16,130 nt of DNA. Origin: an uncultured Eubacteriales bacterium. Its GTDB lineage: Bacteria; Bacillota; Clostridia; Oscillospirales; Oscillospiraceae. The notes under the pieces are model-generated. The model was not told the origin of the DNA and did no database searches. It saw only the letters and a program-made list of their open reading frames with translations. Shown here one piece after another: positions 7,275-13,979 of this stretch (its first letter is position 1; the number at the start of each line of letters is the position of its first letter). The position numbers were made by a program, and so were the translations under genes. Location of the stretch: the NCBI GenBank assembly GCA_902477055.1, contig CABSFY010000051.1, forward strand, positions 1 through 16,130, read 5' to 3'.

Positions 7275-7319
7275 TTGATTATGCACATATATTATGTAAA
7301 CTGCGTTATGTCAACTGCG
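7275..7319. other. dif-like Xer recombination site (right half) with tandem XerD-arm-like 14-mers
   Basis: ATATATTATGTAAACT at 7287-7302 is identical to the right 16 bases of the Bacillus/Staphylococcus dif site as I remember it, covering the central hexamer region and the whole XerD arm TTATGTAAACT. The left (XerC) arm, 7275-7286, does not match. The XerD-arm segment is then repeated in tandem: TTATGTAAACTGCG (7292-7305) and TTATGTCAACTGCG (7306-7319), one mismatch in 14. Confidence 0.45.
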
Positions 7320-7449
7320 TAACCGGCTTTGAGATTCTTGTAACGGTTTTGATACGAGTTTACTATATCTGCGCATTTTACAGCCGTATAACACCAAATA
7401 TGGTGGTTCTTGCGTTTTGCAAGTTTTCCTGCAATTGTCCATTTTCGAT

Positions 7450-7848
7450 TCAGGCATATCTTCGGCGTTTTGCCGCCGCTGTCAAACTGCCCAAAAATCC
7501 CCCGGCCATGCAGCAGCCGACAATCGGCAAAACCGCGCCGTAGCCCTCGCCGAAAAACAGAAGATTCCCCAACAGCAGTGCACAGGCGTACCCCAACGCC
7601 GCCAGCATCCCCCAAAGGAGCTTCTTCTGCGGTGCTCTCCGCGCGGCAAAGAATCCGCACAGCAGCGCGACGACTCCCGTGATCCCGCACGCCGCTGCCG
7701 TGATCGCTTCCTGCTTCAGCATCCCGCTCAGGATGAGCTTCGCGCACAATAGCGCCAGCACTCCTGTAAGAAGCGGAGCAATCACCGCGAGCATGATGAC
7801 TGTCGTTTTCGTTTTGTTCGATTTTTTTACCTTCACCTTTTTCCCCAT
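7450..7848 (-). CDS. DUF3792 / TIGR04086 family membrane protein
   Basis: 132 residues. A lysine-rich N-terminus (MGKKVKVKKSNKTK) is followed by four membrane helices (about 17-41, 48-65, 74-92 and 97-120) and a basic C-terminal tail (AAAKRRRYA). The pattern, including the short FFAARRAPQKKLLWG loop between helices 2 and 3, matches TIGR04086, the family of Bacillus YrzE, of unknown function in endospore formers. Upstream in-frame codons run to 8052, but they cross a terminator and a repeat. The ATG at 7848 has GGGGAG six bases upstream and is taken as the start. A weak promoter is possible: TTGCAT (7895-7900), 18 bases, TAGGAT (7871-7876). It is probably transcribed alone. Confidence 0.82.
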   Translation of the reverse strand: MGKKVKVKKSNKTKTTVIMLAVIAPLLTGVLALLCAKLILSGMLKQEAITAAACGITGVVALLCGFFAARRAPQKKLLWGMLAALGYACALLLGNLLFFGEGYGAVLPIVGCCMAGGFLGSLTAAAKRRRYA

Positions 7849-7898
7849 AAGGCACTCCCCTTTCTTTCTCATCCTATGCGCCTGTCCACGGCATATGC

Positions 7899-7932
7899 AA
7901 AAACCGCCGCAGGATTTTCTCCCGCGGCGGTT
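7899..7932 (-). terminator. Rho-independent terminator of the cwlD-radA-ATP-grasp operon
   Basis: A 9-bp stem (7902-7910 with 7924-7932) with a 13-base loop is followed on the minus strand by TTTTT (7903-7899). It lies about 95 bases after the stop of the last ATP-grasp gene, separated from it by the repeat at 7974-8032. Confidence 0.75.
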
Positions 7933-7973
7933 CGTAGCATAATATGTTTTTCTTGCATAACGGCACAAAAGGA

Positions 7974-8032
7974 CCGTAGGGACGGTTGTCGAACTGCCTG
8001 CAATCGGCGGGCTGAGGGCAGCCCGCCCTACG
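7974..8032. repeat. Palindromic intergenic repeat element
   Basis: A 59-base unit is bounded by inverted CGTAGGG (7975-7981) and CCCTACG (8026-8032). The right half holds a perfect 8-bp hairpin, GGCGGGCT (8006-8013) with AGCCCGCC (8020-8027). The middle contains GGTTGTCGAACTGCCTGCAA. From memory this resembles non-coding repeats scattered between genes in Oscillospirales genomes; there is no second copy in this window. The minus-strand stop codon of the ATP-grasp gene (8028-8030, TAG) is part of the repeat end. Confidence 0.65.
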
Positions 8033-9077
8033 AACGGTGTTCGATAGTGCATCCAGCGGCTCCTGTCTGTACATCATCTCTCAATTCCCGCAAAAGCGCC
8101 TGATAATACGGCCATAGGCCGCGTTTTTCGGGGGTGTGGGGCGCAAATTGGCACATCACGCCGGGGTCGGCGTTTCCTTCGACCAGCTCGGCACCGTCCG
8201 GCGTGATCGCAATATCCCATCCAATATGCCGAACCTCCGGAGCCAGTGCGGCACAGCGCACCGCAAGCAAAAGCGCTTCGGCAAAATGCGGAATCTTCAA
8301 CCCGAAAAAGGCTTGATGCGTTTCCGGGTGCTCGGAAAAAACATTTCGAAAATCGTCCGTTGCGTCCGAAATGACAATACCCCTGCTTGCATCCACGCGG
8401 CAGAACATGCCACCGCAGCCGGTGTTATCGCAGGGCGCTCCGCCGCGTCCGATTTTCAAAAGCACATAGGAAATGTGAACCTCTGCCCCGACCCAGTCTG
8501 TCACAACGCGCAGCGTGTTGACCGAGGCGCTGTGCAGCGCCGCCAGCGCCGGGTGCTGGTCGATTGGTTCTTCCAAAATCGTTTCTCCGTCCCGCAGCAG
8601 CTCCGTCAGCCTTGCCATGCCCTTTCCGGCATCAGCGCAGCACAACCGGTGAACACCCTGCCCGCCGCAGCCTCTGCCCCGCTTTGCAAAGAATATCGGA
8701 TGCCGTTGGAAAAAGCTCCGGACTGCTTCCGGCGACGCCTCTGTCAAATCCAACGTCTCCCGGCGCATCAGCGGCGCATAACGCGCATGAAAGAGGTGCT
8801 TGTTGTTGAAATCCTCATAATGCCGCCGCTGATTCAGCGCGTCGAGAATGCGCTTGTTGCGGAACCGGGTAACATAGGTCGCCCGCTGGCGTTCCGTCAG
8901 CCGCCAGAAGCCGAAATTCGCATAATCGCAATACCCTGCACCATGCCGCAGCGCGCACCATACCATGTCCAGATAAATGGTCAGCATTTTCCGCCCACAC
9001 TGTGCTTGAACCCACCTTGCAGTACTCCGCAGGCGGGAAGCACTGGCATTTTTCAGAACTTTTATGAGAAATAGCAT
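8028..9077 (-). CDS. ATP-grasp ligase, sugar-transfer-associated type (second paralogue)
   Basis: 349 residues, homologous throughout to the neighbouring gene at 9148. ATP-grasp features seen: nucleotide-binding lysine K132 in FAKRGRGCGGQGV, the hinge TILEEPIDQHP, SVNTLRVVTDW, the GRGGAPCDNTGCGG loop, and Mg2+ ligands D288, E300 and N302 in HIGWDIAITPDG and ELVEGN. This fits the family called sugar-transfer-associated ATP-grasp (ATPgrasp_ST), which would join a carboxylate to an amine using ATP; substrate unknown. The ATG at 9077 has AGGAGGGA 5-8 bases upstream, which lies inside a perfect hairpin (9076-9117). The C-terminus runs about 16 residues beyond its paralogue's and ends at a TAG supplied by the repeat at 7974-8032. 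Last gene of the cwlD operon. Confidence 0.85.
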   Translation of the reverse strand: MLFLIKVLKNASASRLRSTARWVQAQCGRKMLTIYLDMVWCALRHGAGYCDYANFGFWRLTERQRATYVTRFRNKRILDALNQRRHYEDFNNKHLFHARYAPLMRRETLDLTEASPEAVRSFFQRHPIFFAKRGRGCGGQGVHRLCCADAGKGMARLTELLRDGETILEEPIDQHPALAALHSASVNTLRVVTDWVGAEVHISYVLLKIGRGGAPCDNTGCGGMFCRVDASRGIVISDATDDFRNVFSEHPETHQAFFGLKIPHFAEALLLAVRCAALAPEVRHIGWDIAITPDGAELVEGNADPGVMCQFAPHTPEKRGLWPYYQALLRELRDDVQTGAAGCTIEHRS

Positions 9078-9117
9078 ACAACTCCCTCCTTGCATTCAGC
9101 ATAGGAGGGAGTTGTAT
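9076..9117 (-). promoter_or_regulatory. 15-bp hairpin sequestering the ribosome binding site of the second ATP-grasp gene
   Basis: The arms ATACAACTCCCTCCT and AGGAGGGAGTTGTAT (minus strand 9117-9103 and 9090-9076) are perfectly complementary, with a 12-base loop. The downstream arm contains the whole Shine-Dalgarno sequence and the first two bases of the ATG at 9077. No T-tract follows, so it is not a terminator. The upstream paralogue stops about 30 bases before the hairpin. Confidence 0.85.
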
Positions 9118-9147
9118 CGGTCTGTGATCGAAATTGTATCGAACTTG

Positions 9148-10167
9148 TTATTTTTTCGTAATTTCCTTCAAAAGCTCTTGATAATATGGCCATAGACCAC
9201 ATTTTTCCGGTGTGTGCGGTGCGAGCTGGCAGAGGTCGGTGCCGGGATATTCGTTGCCCTCGATGATGGCAGGGCCGTCGGGCGTGATGGCAACGTCCCA
9301 GCCGACGTGGCGCATCTGCGGAATCTCGAGCGCAGCCTTTTTCGCCAGCGCGACGGCCTCGGGCAGCATGGGGATAGGATAGCCCTTAAATTCGATTCCG
9401 GTATCGGGGTGCTTTTCAAACACATTAAAATAGTCGTCCGTCGCAACGGAGCAGATCGTTTCCGTTTCCGGGTCCACGCGGCAGAGCATCCCCCCCTGCC
9501 CCGTGTTATCGCAGCAGCCGCCGCCACGGCCGATCTTTACAACGATATAGGCAATATGAATCGTATCGCCGACGAGGTCGGTCACGATGCGCATCGTGTT
9601 GACCGACTGCGGATGCAGCCGCGCCATATCGGGGTGCTGCGGCAGGACGTGTTCCAGAACAACGAGCTGCTTCGACCGGATATACTCCAGCATCGCAGCC
9701 GGTTCGGCAAAGTCCGCGACCTTGAGCTTCTCCACGCCGTTGCCGCAGGAGCCGTGATTCGGCTTGGCGAAAATCGCCTCCTGCCCCTGCAAAAAGGCGA
9801 TAAATTCCTCCAACGAGGCCGTGCTGCCGTCGAGCCACGCGCGGTGCAGATACGATGAAAACCGCGCGTCGAAGCGCAGCTTGTCGTCGAACTCGTCGGC
9901 GTAGCGATAGTCGTTCATGATCTCAAAGACCTTTTTGTTCCGGACGCGGGTCAGATATGTGTCGCGCTGCCGGCCGTTCATATCGTAAAAGCCGAACATC
10001 ACATAGTCATAATACCCCGCACCGTAGCGCAGACCGCACCAGAGCATACTGCAAAATGTACGTGCCTTGCTCTGGCCGCTTTTTTCCTTTACGATCGACA
10101 GCATCTGCTTCATTCTGTCGATTTTCATTCCGCGCACGATCCGCGCAATGTATTTGATTCCCGGCAT
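9148..10167 (-). CDS. ATP-grasp ligase, sugar-transfer-associated type (first paralogue)
   Basis: 339 residues, cytoplasmic. Residues 36-80 (a conserved WCGLRYGAGYYDY block and the YLTRVRNKK stretch) are shared with the second paralogue. The ATP-grasp domain follows: lysine K135 in FAKPNHGSCGNGV, LEHVLPQHP, SVNTMRIVTDLV, GRGGGCCDNTGQGG, then HVGWDVAITPDG (D291) and IIEGNEYPGT (E303, N305). These are the ATP/Mg2+ residues of carboxylate-amine ligases. Databases assign such proteins to ATPgrasp_ST, thought to work with cell-surface sugar or peptide modification; the actual substrate is unknown. It starts 12 bases after radA with GGAGG six bases before the ATG, so it is co-transcribed with cwlD and radA. 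It ends normally at LKEITKK. Confidence 0.87.
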   Translation of the reverse strand: MPGIKYIARIVRGMKIDRMKQMLSIVKEKSGQSKARTFCSMLWCGLRYGAGYYDYVMFGFYDMNGRQRDTYLTRVRNKKVFEIMNDYRYADEFDDKLRFDARFSSYLHRAWLDGSTASLEEFIAFLQGQEAIFAKPNHGSCGNGVEKLKVADFAEPAAMLEYIRSKQLVVLEHVLPQHPDMARLHPQSVNTMRIVTDLVGDTIHIAYIVVKIGRGGGCCDNTGQGGMLCRVDPETETICSVATDDYFNVFEKHPDTGIEFKGYPIPMLPEAVALAKKAALEIPQMRHVGWDVAITPDGPAIIEGNEYPGTDLCQLAPHTPEKCGLWPYYQELLKEITKK

Positions 10168-10179
10168 AGGCGCCTCCTG

Positions 10180-11538
10180 TTACAGTGCGACGGCAATCGC
10201 CTCGCGAATGTTCCGTGCGCGGAGCAGCTCCAAACCGTCCGGCGCTTTGATTTCTCTCGTGCCGCTGCGCGGGATGACGCAACGGTCAAAGCCCAGCCGC
10301 CGCACCTCGGCAAGCCGCTGAGAAAGCTGGCTGACCGCGCGAATCTCGCCCGTCAGGCCAACCTCACCGATGGCCGCGAGCGTATCCGGCACGGGCTTGT
10401 CCTGCGCCGCAGATGCAGCGGCAATGACGATCGCCAGATCGGCCGCAGGCTCGTCCAACCGCAGGCCGCCGATGACGTTCATATAAACGTCGGCATTCGA
10501 CACCCGCACTCCGCCGCGCTTTTCCAGCACGGCCAGGAGCATGGCGGCGCGGTTATAATCCAGACCGTTGCTCGTCCTTCTCGGCGCAGCCAGCGCGGAG
10601 GGCGAAACGAGCGACTGAATCTCCGCCAGCACCGGACGCGTTCCCTCCATTGCGCAGGCGACACACGTCCCCGGTGTTCCCATCGGTCGGCCGGAGAGCA
10701 GCATCTCCGAGGGATTCGGTACCTCGGTCAGGCCCCGCTCGTCCATCTCGAACACGCCGATCTCGTTCGTCGAGCCGAAGCGGTTCTTCGCCGCGCGGAG
10801 CAGGCGGTACGAGGTCTGGCTCTCGCCCTCGAAGTACAGCACGCAGTCCACCATGTGTTCGAGTACCTTCGGACCGGCGATCGCGCCCTCTTTGTTGATA
10901 TGGCCGACAACGAAAACCGTTGTCCCGCCGCCCTTGCAGTACTGCATCAGGCGCAGTGTGCAGTCCTTCACCTGCGTGACCGAACCTGCCCCGGCAGGCT
11001 TTTCCTCGGTATAGAGCGTCTGGATGGAGTCCACGATCAAAAGGTCCGGCTGGACCTCGTCGCAGGCGGACAAGATTGCTTCCAGATTCGTTTCGCACAG
11101 GAACAGCAGCGACGGGCCGCTGACCCCCAGCCGTTCGGCGCGGAGCTTGAGCTGGCTCTCGCTTTCCTCGCCGGATACATATAGTATCGTCTGTTTTTTT
11201 CCGATCTGGCTGCAAATTTGCAGCAGCAGCGTCGATTTGCCGATGCCCGGTGCGCCGCTGAACAGCACCAGCGAGCCGCGCACCGCGCCGCCGCCAAGAA
11301 CCCGGTCCAGCTCGCCGAGACCGGTAGAAAAGCGCAGCGCCTCGTCCGAACGAATCTCGTCCAGCCGCTTCGGACGCACTGTCGCCATCCGCGCCGCGGG
11401 GCGGGCGTTTGTCTTGCCCGTTGTCGGCGGCGTGTATTCCTCCAGCGTGTTCCACTGGCGGCAGACGGGACACTGCCCCGACCAGCGTGGGCTTTCGTTG
11501 CCGCAGTTTGTGCATAAAAACACGGTTTTAGATTTCAT
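10180..11538 (-). CDS. radA: DNA repair protein RadA (Sms)
   Basis: 452 residues, the standard length. C9/C12/C23/C26 form the N-terminal zinc finger. Walker A is GAPGIGKS (95-102), Walker B is LLIVDS with D170, the RadA-specific KNRFG motif is at 251-255, and the Lon-protease-like C-terminal domain runs from about 275. RadA is a RecA-related branch-migration helicase that processes recombination intermediates. The open frame extends upstream to 11958, but that part is a shadow of cwlD. The ATG at 11538 has GGAGG six bases upstream and starts MKSKTVFLCTNCG. It overlaps the cwlD end by 11 bases. All catalytic motifs are intact. Confidence 0.97.
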   Translation of the reverse strand: MKSKTVFLCTNCGNESPRWSGQCPVCRQWNTLEEYTPPTTGKTNARPAARMATVRPKRLDEIRSDEALRFSTGLGELDRVLGGGAVRGSLVLFSGAPGIGKSTLLLQICSQIGKKQTILYVSGEESESQLKLRAERLGVSGPSLLFLCETNLEAILSACDEVQPDLLIVDSIQTLYTEEKPAGAGSVTQVKDCTLRLMQYCKGGGTTVFVVGHINKEGAIAGPKVLEHMVDCVLYFEGESQTSYRLLRAAKNRFGSTNEIGVFEMDERGLTEVPNPSEMLLSGRPMGTPGTCVACAMEGTRPVLAEIQSLVSPSALAAPRRTSNGLDYNRAAMLLAVLEKRGGVRVSNADVYMNVIGGLRLDEPAADLAIVIAAASAAQDKPVPDTLAAIGEVGLTGEIRAVSQLSQRLAEVRRLGFDRCVIPRSGTREIKAPDGLELLRARNIREAIAVAL

Positions 11539-12238
11539 CGGCTTCCTCCAGATAGGAAAAAATCGTGCAGGCGACGGCCGCCGCCAGCTTCTTTTGATAG
11601 GCCGCATCCCGCAGCAGCGCCTCCTCGGCGGAATTCGACAGAAAGCCGCACTCCACCAGCACCGCCGTGCAGGAAATATGCTCCATGAGATAAATATCCT
11701 TTGCCTGCTTGCAGGCGCGGTGATTGTTCGGGTCGATCTGCGCGGCAAGTTGGGCTTGTAACTGCTCTGCCAGCGCCTGACTGCCGTCTGTTCGCGCATA
11801 GAACACCTGTGCGCCGCGGTACTTTGCCTCCGAAAACTGGTTTTGATGGATGCTGACCAGCAGTGCATTCGGCGTTTGCTCCACCATCGCAACGCGATGC
11901 CGGATATCGGAAACCTTCTTTTGCGCGACGGTATCGCCCTCGGTATAGACGCTGACATCCTCGGTACGGATCATCACCGTCCGAACGCCGAGCAGACGCA
12001 GCAGGTCGTTCAGCCGCAGCGCAATTTCCAGATTGAGCCTGCTCTCATGCACGCCGGTCACGGAAATCGCGCCGCCGTCCTCTCCGCCGTGCCCCGCGTC
12101 GATCACAACGGTCACAGGCGGCTCATAGGTCAGCGCAGTATACACCGCCGACCCGGCCTTCGACAGGCCGAGCGCAGAAACGATCGCCGCCGCGCACAGC
12201 AGCAGGCAGATCAGCCCATAGACTCTCCATTTGGACAT
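11528..12238 (-). CDS. cwlD: N-acetylmuramoyl-L-alanine amidase CwlD
   Basis: 236 residues. A single N-terminal membrane helix or signal anchor (about 6-25) is followed by an Amidase_3 domain with zinc ligands H50 (DAGHGG), E65 (HESRLNL) and H131 (SIHQNQF), and catalytic E196 (VECGFLSN). CwlD cleaves the stem peptide from muramic acid during spore cortex synthesis so that muramic-delta-lactam can form. Length and motif order fit CwlD rather than larger division amidases, which usually carry wall-binding repeats. First gene of the cwlD-radA-ATP-grasp unit. The ribosome binding site is poor (GGGGGTG). The -10 element GATACAAT resembles both sigma-A and sporulation sigma-E sites. Confidence 0.9.
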   Translation of the reverse strand: MSKWRVYGLICLLLCAAAIVSALGLSKAGSAVYTALTYEPPVTVVIDAGHGGEDGGAISVTGVHESRLNLEIALRLNDLLRLLGVRTVMIRTEDVSVYTEGDTVAQKKVSDIRHRVAMVEQTPNALLVSIHQNQFSEAKYRGAQVFYARTDGSQALAEQLQAQLAAQIDPNNHRACKQAKDIYLMEHISCTAVLVECGFLSNSAEEALLRDAAYQKKLAAAVACTIFSYLEEADEI

Positions 12239-12298
12239 GACAACACCCCCGCAGGAGCGTATGCGTCCCGCCGGAGATTTATCCCCGAAATCGGTGCT

Positions 12299-12327
12299 AT
12301 TGTATCATATTCTAATTGCAAACGCAA
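12299..12327 (-). promoter_or_regulatory. Probable promoter of cwlD
   Basis: Minus-strand TACAAT (12299-12304) lies 17 bases from a poor -35, TTGCGT (12322-12327). The GATACAAT context is also close to sigma-E -10 sites (CATACAAT), but I cannot see a matching sigma-E -35. No terminator for dinB is visible in the same 92-base gap. Confidence 0.4.
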
Positions 12328-12330
12328 GGC

Positions 12331-13590
12331 TCAAACCGGCTTTGTGATGCCCGTGCGGCGTTCCTTGGACAGGCCGCCGGCCAGAACGATGTCCTCGCCG
12401 ACGAAGCGGGCGCGGCGGACGATGCCCTCGCCGTATTTTTCGCGCAGATCGTCTACGGCATTATCCAGCTTGGCGCGGCGCTCGTAGCCGTTGCCGTCGG
12501 CGACGGAAAACAGGTCATACTGCCGTGCGCCGCGCTCTTCCAGCCGCGAGACCTGCACGCCGAGCTGGCGCAGCGGCGTTTTACCGTCCCACGCCGCGTC
12601 GAACACGCGACAGGCAATGCGAAACAGCTCCTCCGTGCTGTCCGTGATGTTTTGCAGCGTCGTTTGATGCGAAAAATTGACAAAATCCGCCGTCCGCAGA
12701 TGTACTGCGACGCATCGGGCCGACACGCCGTCGCGCCGCATCCGCATGGACACCGTTTCGCACAGCGAGAGCAGCACCCGGTACGCATGCGCCGCATCGG
12801 TCACGTCCTGCGCCAGCGTCGTGGCGTTGCTGTAGCCCTTGTTCGCCTCCGGTTCGGGCTGTAAAACATCATTATAGCGCCCGTTGGCCGAGTGCCAGAG
12901 CAGCAGACCGGGCTTATAGAGCTTCTTGACCAGCATATCGGGGTCGGCGTGAGCAAGCTGTCCGATCGTGTCAATGCCCATCAGATGCAGCTTCCGCTCC
13001 GTCGCCGCGCCGACCATAAACAGCTCACGCACCGGCAGCGGCCAGAGCTTTCTTTCCATCTCCCATGGAAACAGCGTATGGACCTTGTTCGGCTTCTCAA
13101 AATCCCCCGCCATTTTTGCCAGCAGCTTATTGGAGGAAATGCCAATGTTCACCGTGAAGCCCAGCTCGTCGAAAATCCTCTGCCGCAGCATCTCCGCCGC
13201 CGCGACCGGTGAGCCGTACAGACCCTCCGTGCCGGTCATATCCGCCCACGCCTCATCGATGGAATACTGCTCGACGACCGGCGCAACCTTTCGCAGAAGA
13301 TCGGTAAAGTGCCGCGACGCTTCGACATAGACACCGTAATCCGGCGGGACGAGCTTCAGGTCCGGGCATTTTTGCAGCGCACGATAGATCGGCTCCCCGG
13401 TCTGCACGCCGAATTTCTTTGCGGGTAGGCTTTTGGCAAGGATGACACCCTGCCGCGCTTCCTTATCCCCGGCCACGGCGGACGGAATTTCCCGCAGGTC
13501 GAGCGTTTCGCCCAGCACCTGCATCCGGTAGGCGGCGGACCAGGACAGAAAGGCGCTGTTCACGTCCACATGAAAAATCACCCGTCCCAT
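12331..13590 (-). CDS. dinB: Y-family DNA polymerase (DinB/Pol IV type)
   Basis: 419 residues. Catalytic acidic residues: D9 (FHVDVNSAF) and D112/E113 (YSIDEAWAD). Phe14 fits the steric gate that excludes ribonucleotides. A helix-hairpin-helix region (about 190-215) and the little-finger domain (about 255-360) follow, with a beta-clamp-binding motif QYDLF at 357-361. The enzyme performs error-prone lesion bypass. The longer open frame to 13683 is rejected: GGTGGTG precedes the ATG at 13590, and the preceding gene's TGA shares its A (TGATG), showing translational coupling. It is expressed from an SOS promoter. The longer tail (362-419) after the clamp motif, basic and ending GITKPV, is normal for the Clostridia subgroup. 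Confidence 0.93.
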   Translation of the reverse strand: MGRVIFHVDVNSAFLSWSAAYRMQVLGETLDLREIPSAVAGDKEARQGVILAKSLPAKKFGVQTGEPIYRALQKCPDLKLVPPDYGVYVEASRHFTDLLRKVAPVVEQYSIDEAWADMTGTEGLYGSPVAAAEMLRQRIFDELGFTVNIGISSNKLLAKMAGDFEKPNKVHTLFPWEMERKLWPLPVRELFMVGAATERKLHLMGIDTIGQLAHADPDMLVKKLYKPGLLLWHSANGRYNDVLQPEPEANKGYSNATTLAQDVTDAAHAYRVLLSLCETVSMRMRRDGVSARCVAVHLRTADFVNFSHQTTLQNITDSTEELFRIACRVFDAAWDGKTPLRQLGVQVSRLEERGARQYDLFSVADGNGYERRAKLDNAVDDLREKYGEGIVRRARFVGEDIVLAGGLSKERRTGITKPV

Positions 13591-13850
13591 CAGTACACCA
13601 CCCGAAACAGCGACCAGCGGTGCGTGCGAACGGTATAGCGCAGCTCCAGCAGCCGCTCCCGCCCCTCCATCGTCACCTTGCAAAGATATTGAATCGCGTC
13701 CACGCCCGCGTATTGAATCGTTTTACAGGATTCCGTTCTCAAAATCGGGACGGTTTGCAGACAATGCGCCTCGTCCTCCAACCGAAAGCGCAGCGGCGTC
13801 AACGTGCCGTCCGTCGCGCAGACAGAGATCATTTCAATTTGCTGCGTCAC
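13590..13850 (-). CDS. Small DinB-coupled protein, DUF6504-like
   Basis: 86 residues with a GTG start; AGGAGG ends 9 bases upstream. It is encoded between the LexA-box promoter and dinB, and its TGA shares one base with the dinB ATG, so both are made together. There is no membrane segment. The sequence is strand-rich with a TPLRFRLEDEAH block, YLCKVTMEGRERLLELRY in the middle and WSLFRVVY at the end. This resembles small Clostridia proteins I remember beside Y-family polymerases, and in outline DUF6504, which accompanies ImuB/DinB in Actinobacteria (FrW...eLyrd...W.L.rvy). It is not YolD-like. A role as polymerase partner is inferred from coupling only. Confidence 0.8.
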   Translation of the reverse strand: MTQQIEMISVCATDGTLTPLRFRLEDEAHCLQTVPILRTESCKTIQYAGVDAIQYLCKVTMEGRERLLELRYTVRTHRWSLFRVVY

Positions 13851-13872
13851 CGCGCTCACCTCCTGTGGCTTC

Positions 13873-13901
13873 ATTATATCAAACATTCGTTCGATTATCA
13901 A
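13873..13901 (-). promoter_or_regulatory. SOS promoter of the dinB operon with LexA box
   Basis: Minus-strand TTGATA (13896-13901) and perfect TATAAT (13873-13878) are 17 bases apart. The spacer contains CGAACGAATGTTTG (13880-13893), a full match to the Gram-positive LexA (DinR) consensus CGAACRNRYGTTYG. LexA bound here would block RNA polymerase, and DNA damage would release it. The predicted start lies near 13866, directly before the ribosome binding site of the 86-codon gene. Confidence 0.93.
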
Positions 13902-13922
13902 GAGGAAAATTTCGACTGCGAC

Positions 13923-13951
13923 TTGCAATGCGCGGAAATTTCTGTTATGAT
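13923..13951 (+). promoter_or_regulatory. Promoter of the HAD gene
   Basis: TTGCAA (13923-13928) and TATGAT (13946-13951) are 17 bases apart, with a leader of about 20 bases. It is divergent from the SOS promoter, whose -35 ends 22 bases away, so LexA is unlikely to cover it. Confidence 0.6.
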
Positions 13952-13979
13952 GTCCGCAAGCAAACGCATGGAGGTACCT

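Larger units (their letters stand above)
7108..7449. other. AT-rich 342-base intergenic region, no gene seen
   Basis: This stretch is clearly more AT-rich than its flanks. It carries the promoter for the SpoIIM-like/xerD unit (7218-7246), a dif-like half-site (7287-7302) and tandem 14-mers (7292-7319). Imperfect direct repeats GTAACCGGCTTTGA (7319) and GTAACGGTTTTGA (7340) follow, and the small inverted repeat AACACCAAATATGGTGGTT lies near 7390. I find no credible terminator for the 7450-7848 gene and no ORF with a ribosome binding site. Confidence 0.6.

Noticed and set aside
7104..7286. 60-codon minus-strand open frame in the AT-rich gap
   Set aside because: It has no ribosome binding site, contains the predicted promoter, and overlaps the start of the next gene.
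11539..11958. N-terminal extension of radA by 140 residues
   Set aside because: It is out of frame over cwlD and Arg/Trp/Ser-rich; the zinc finger begins properly at the ATG at 11538 with its own ribosome binding site.
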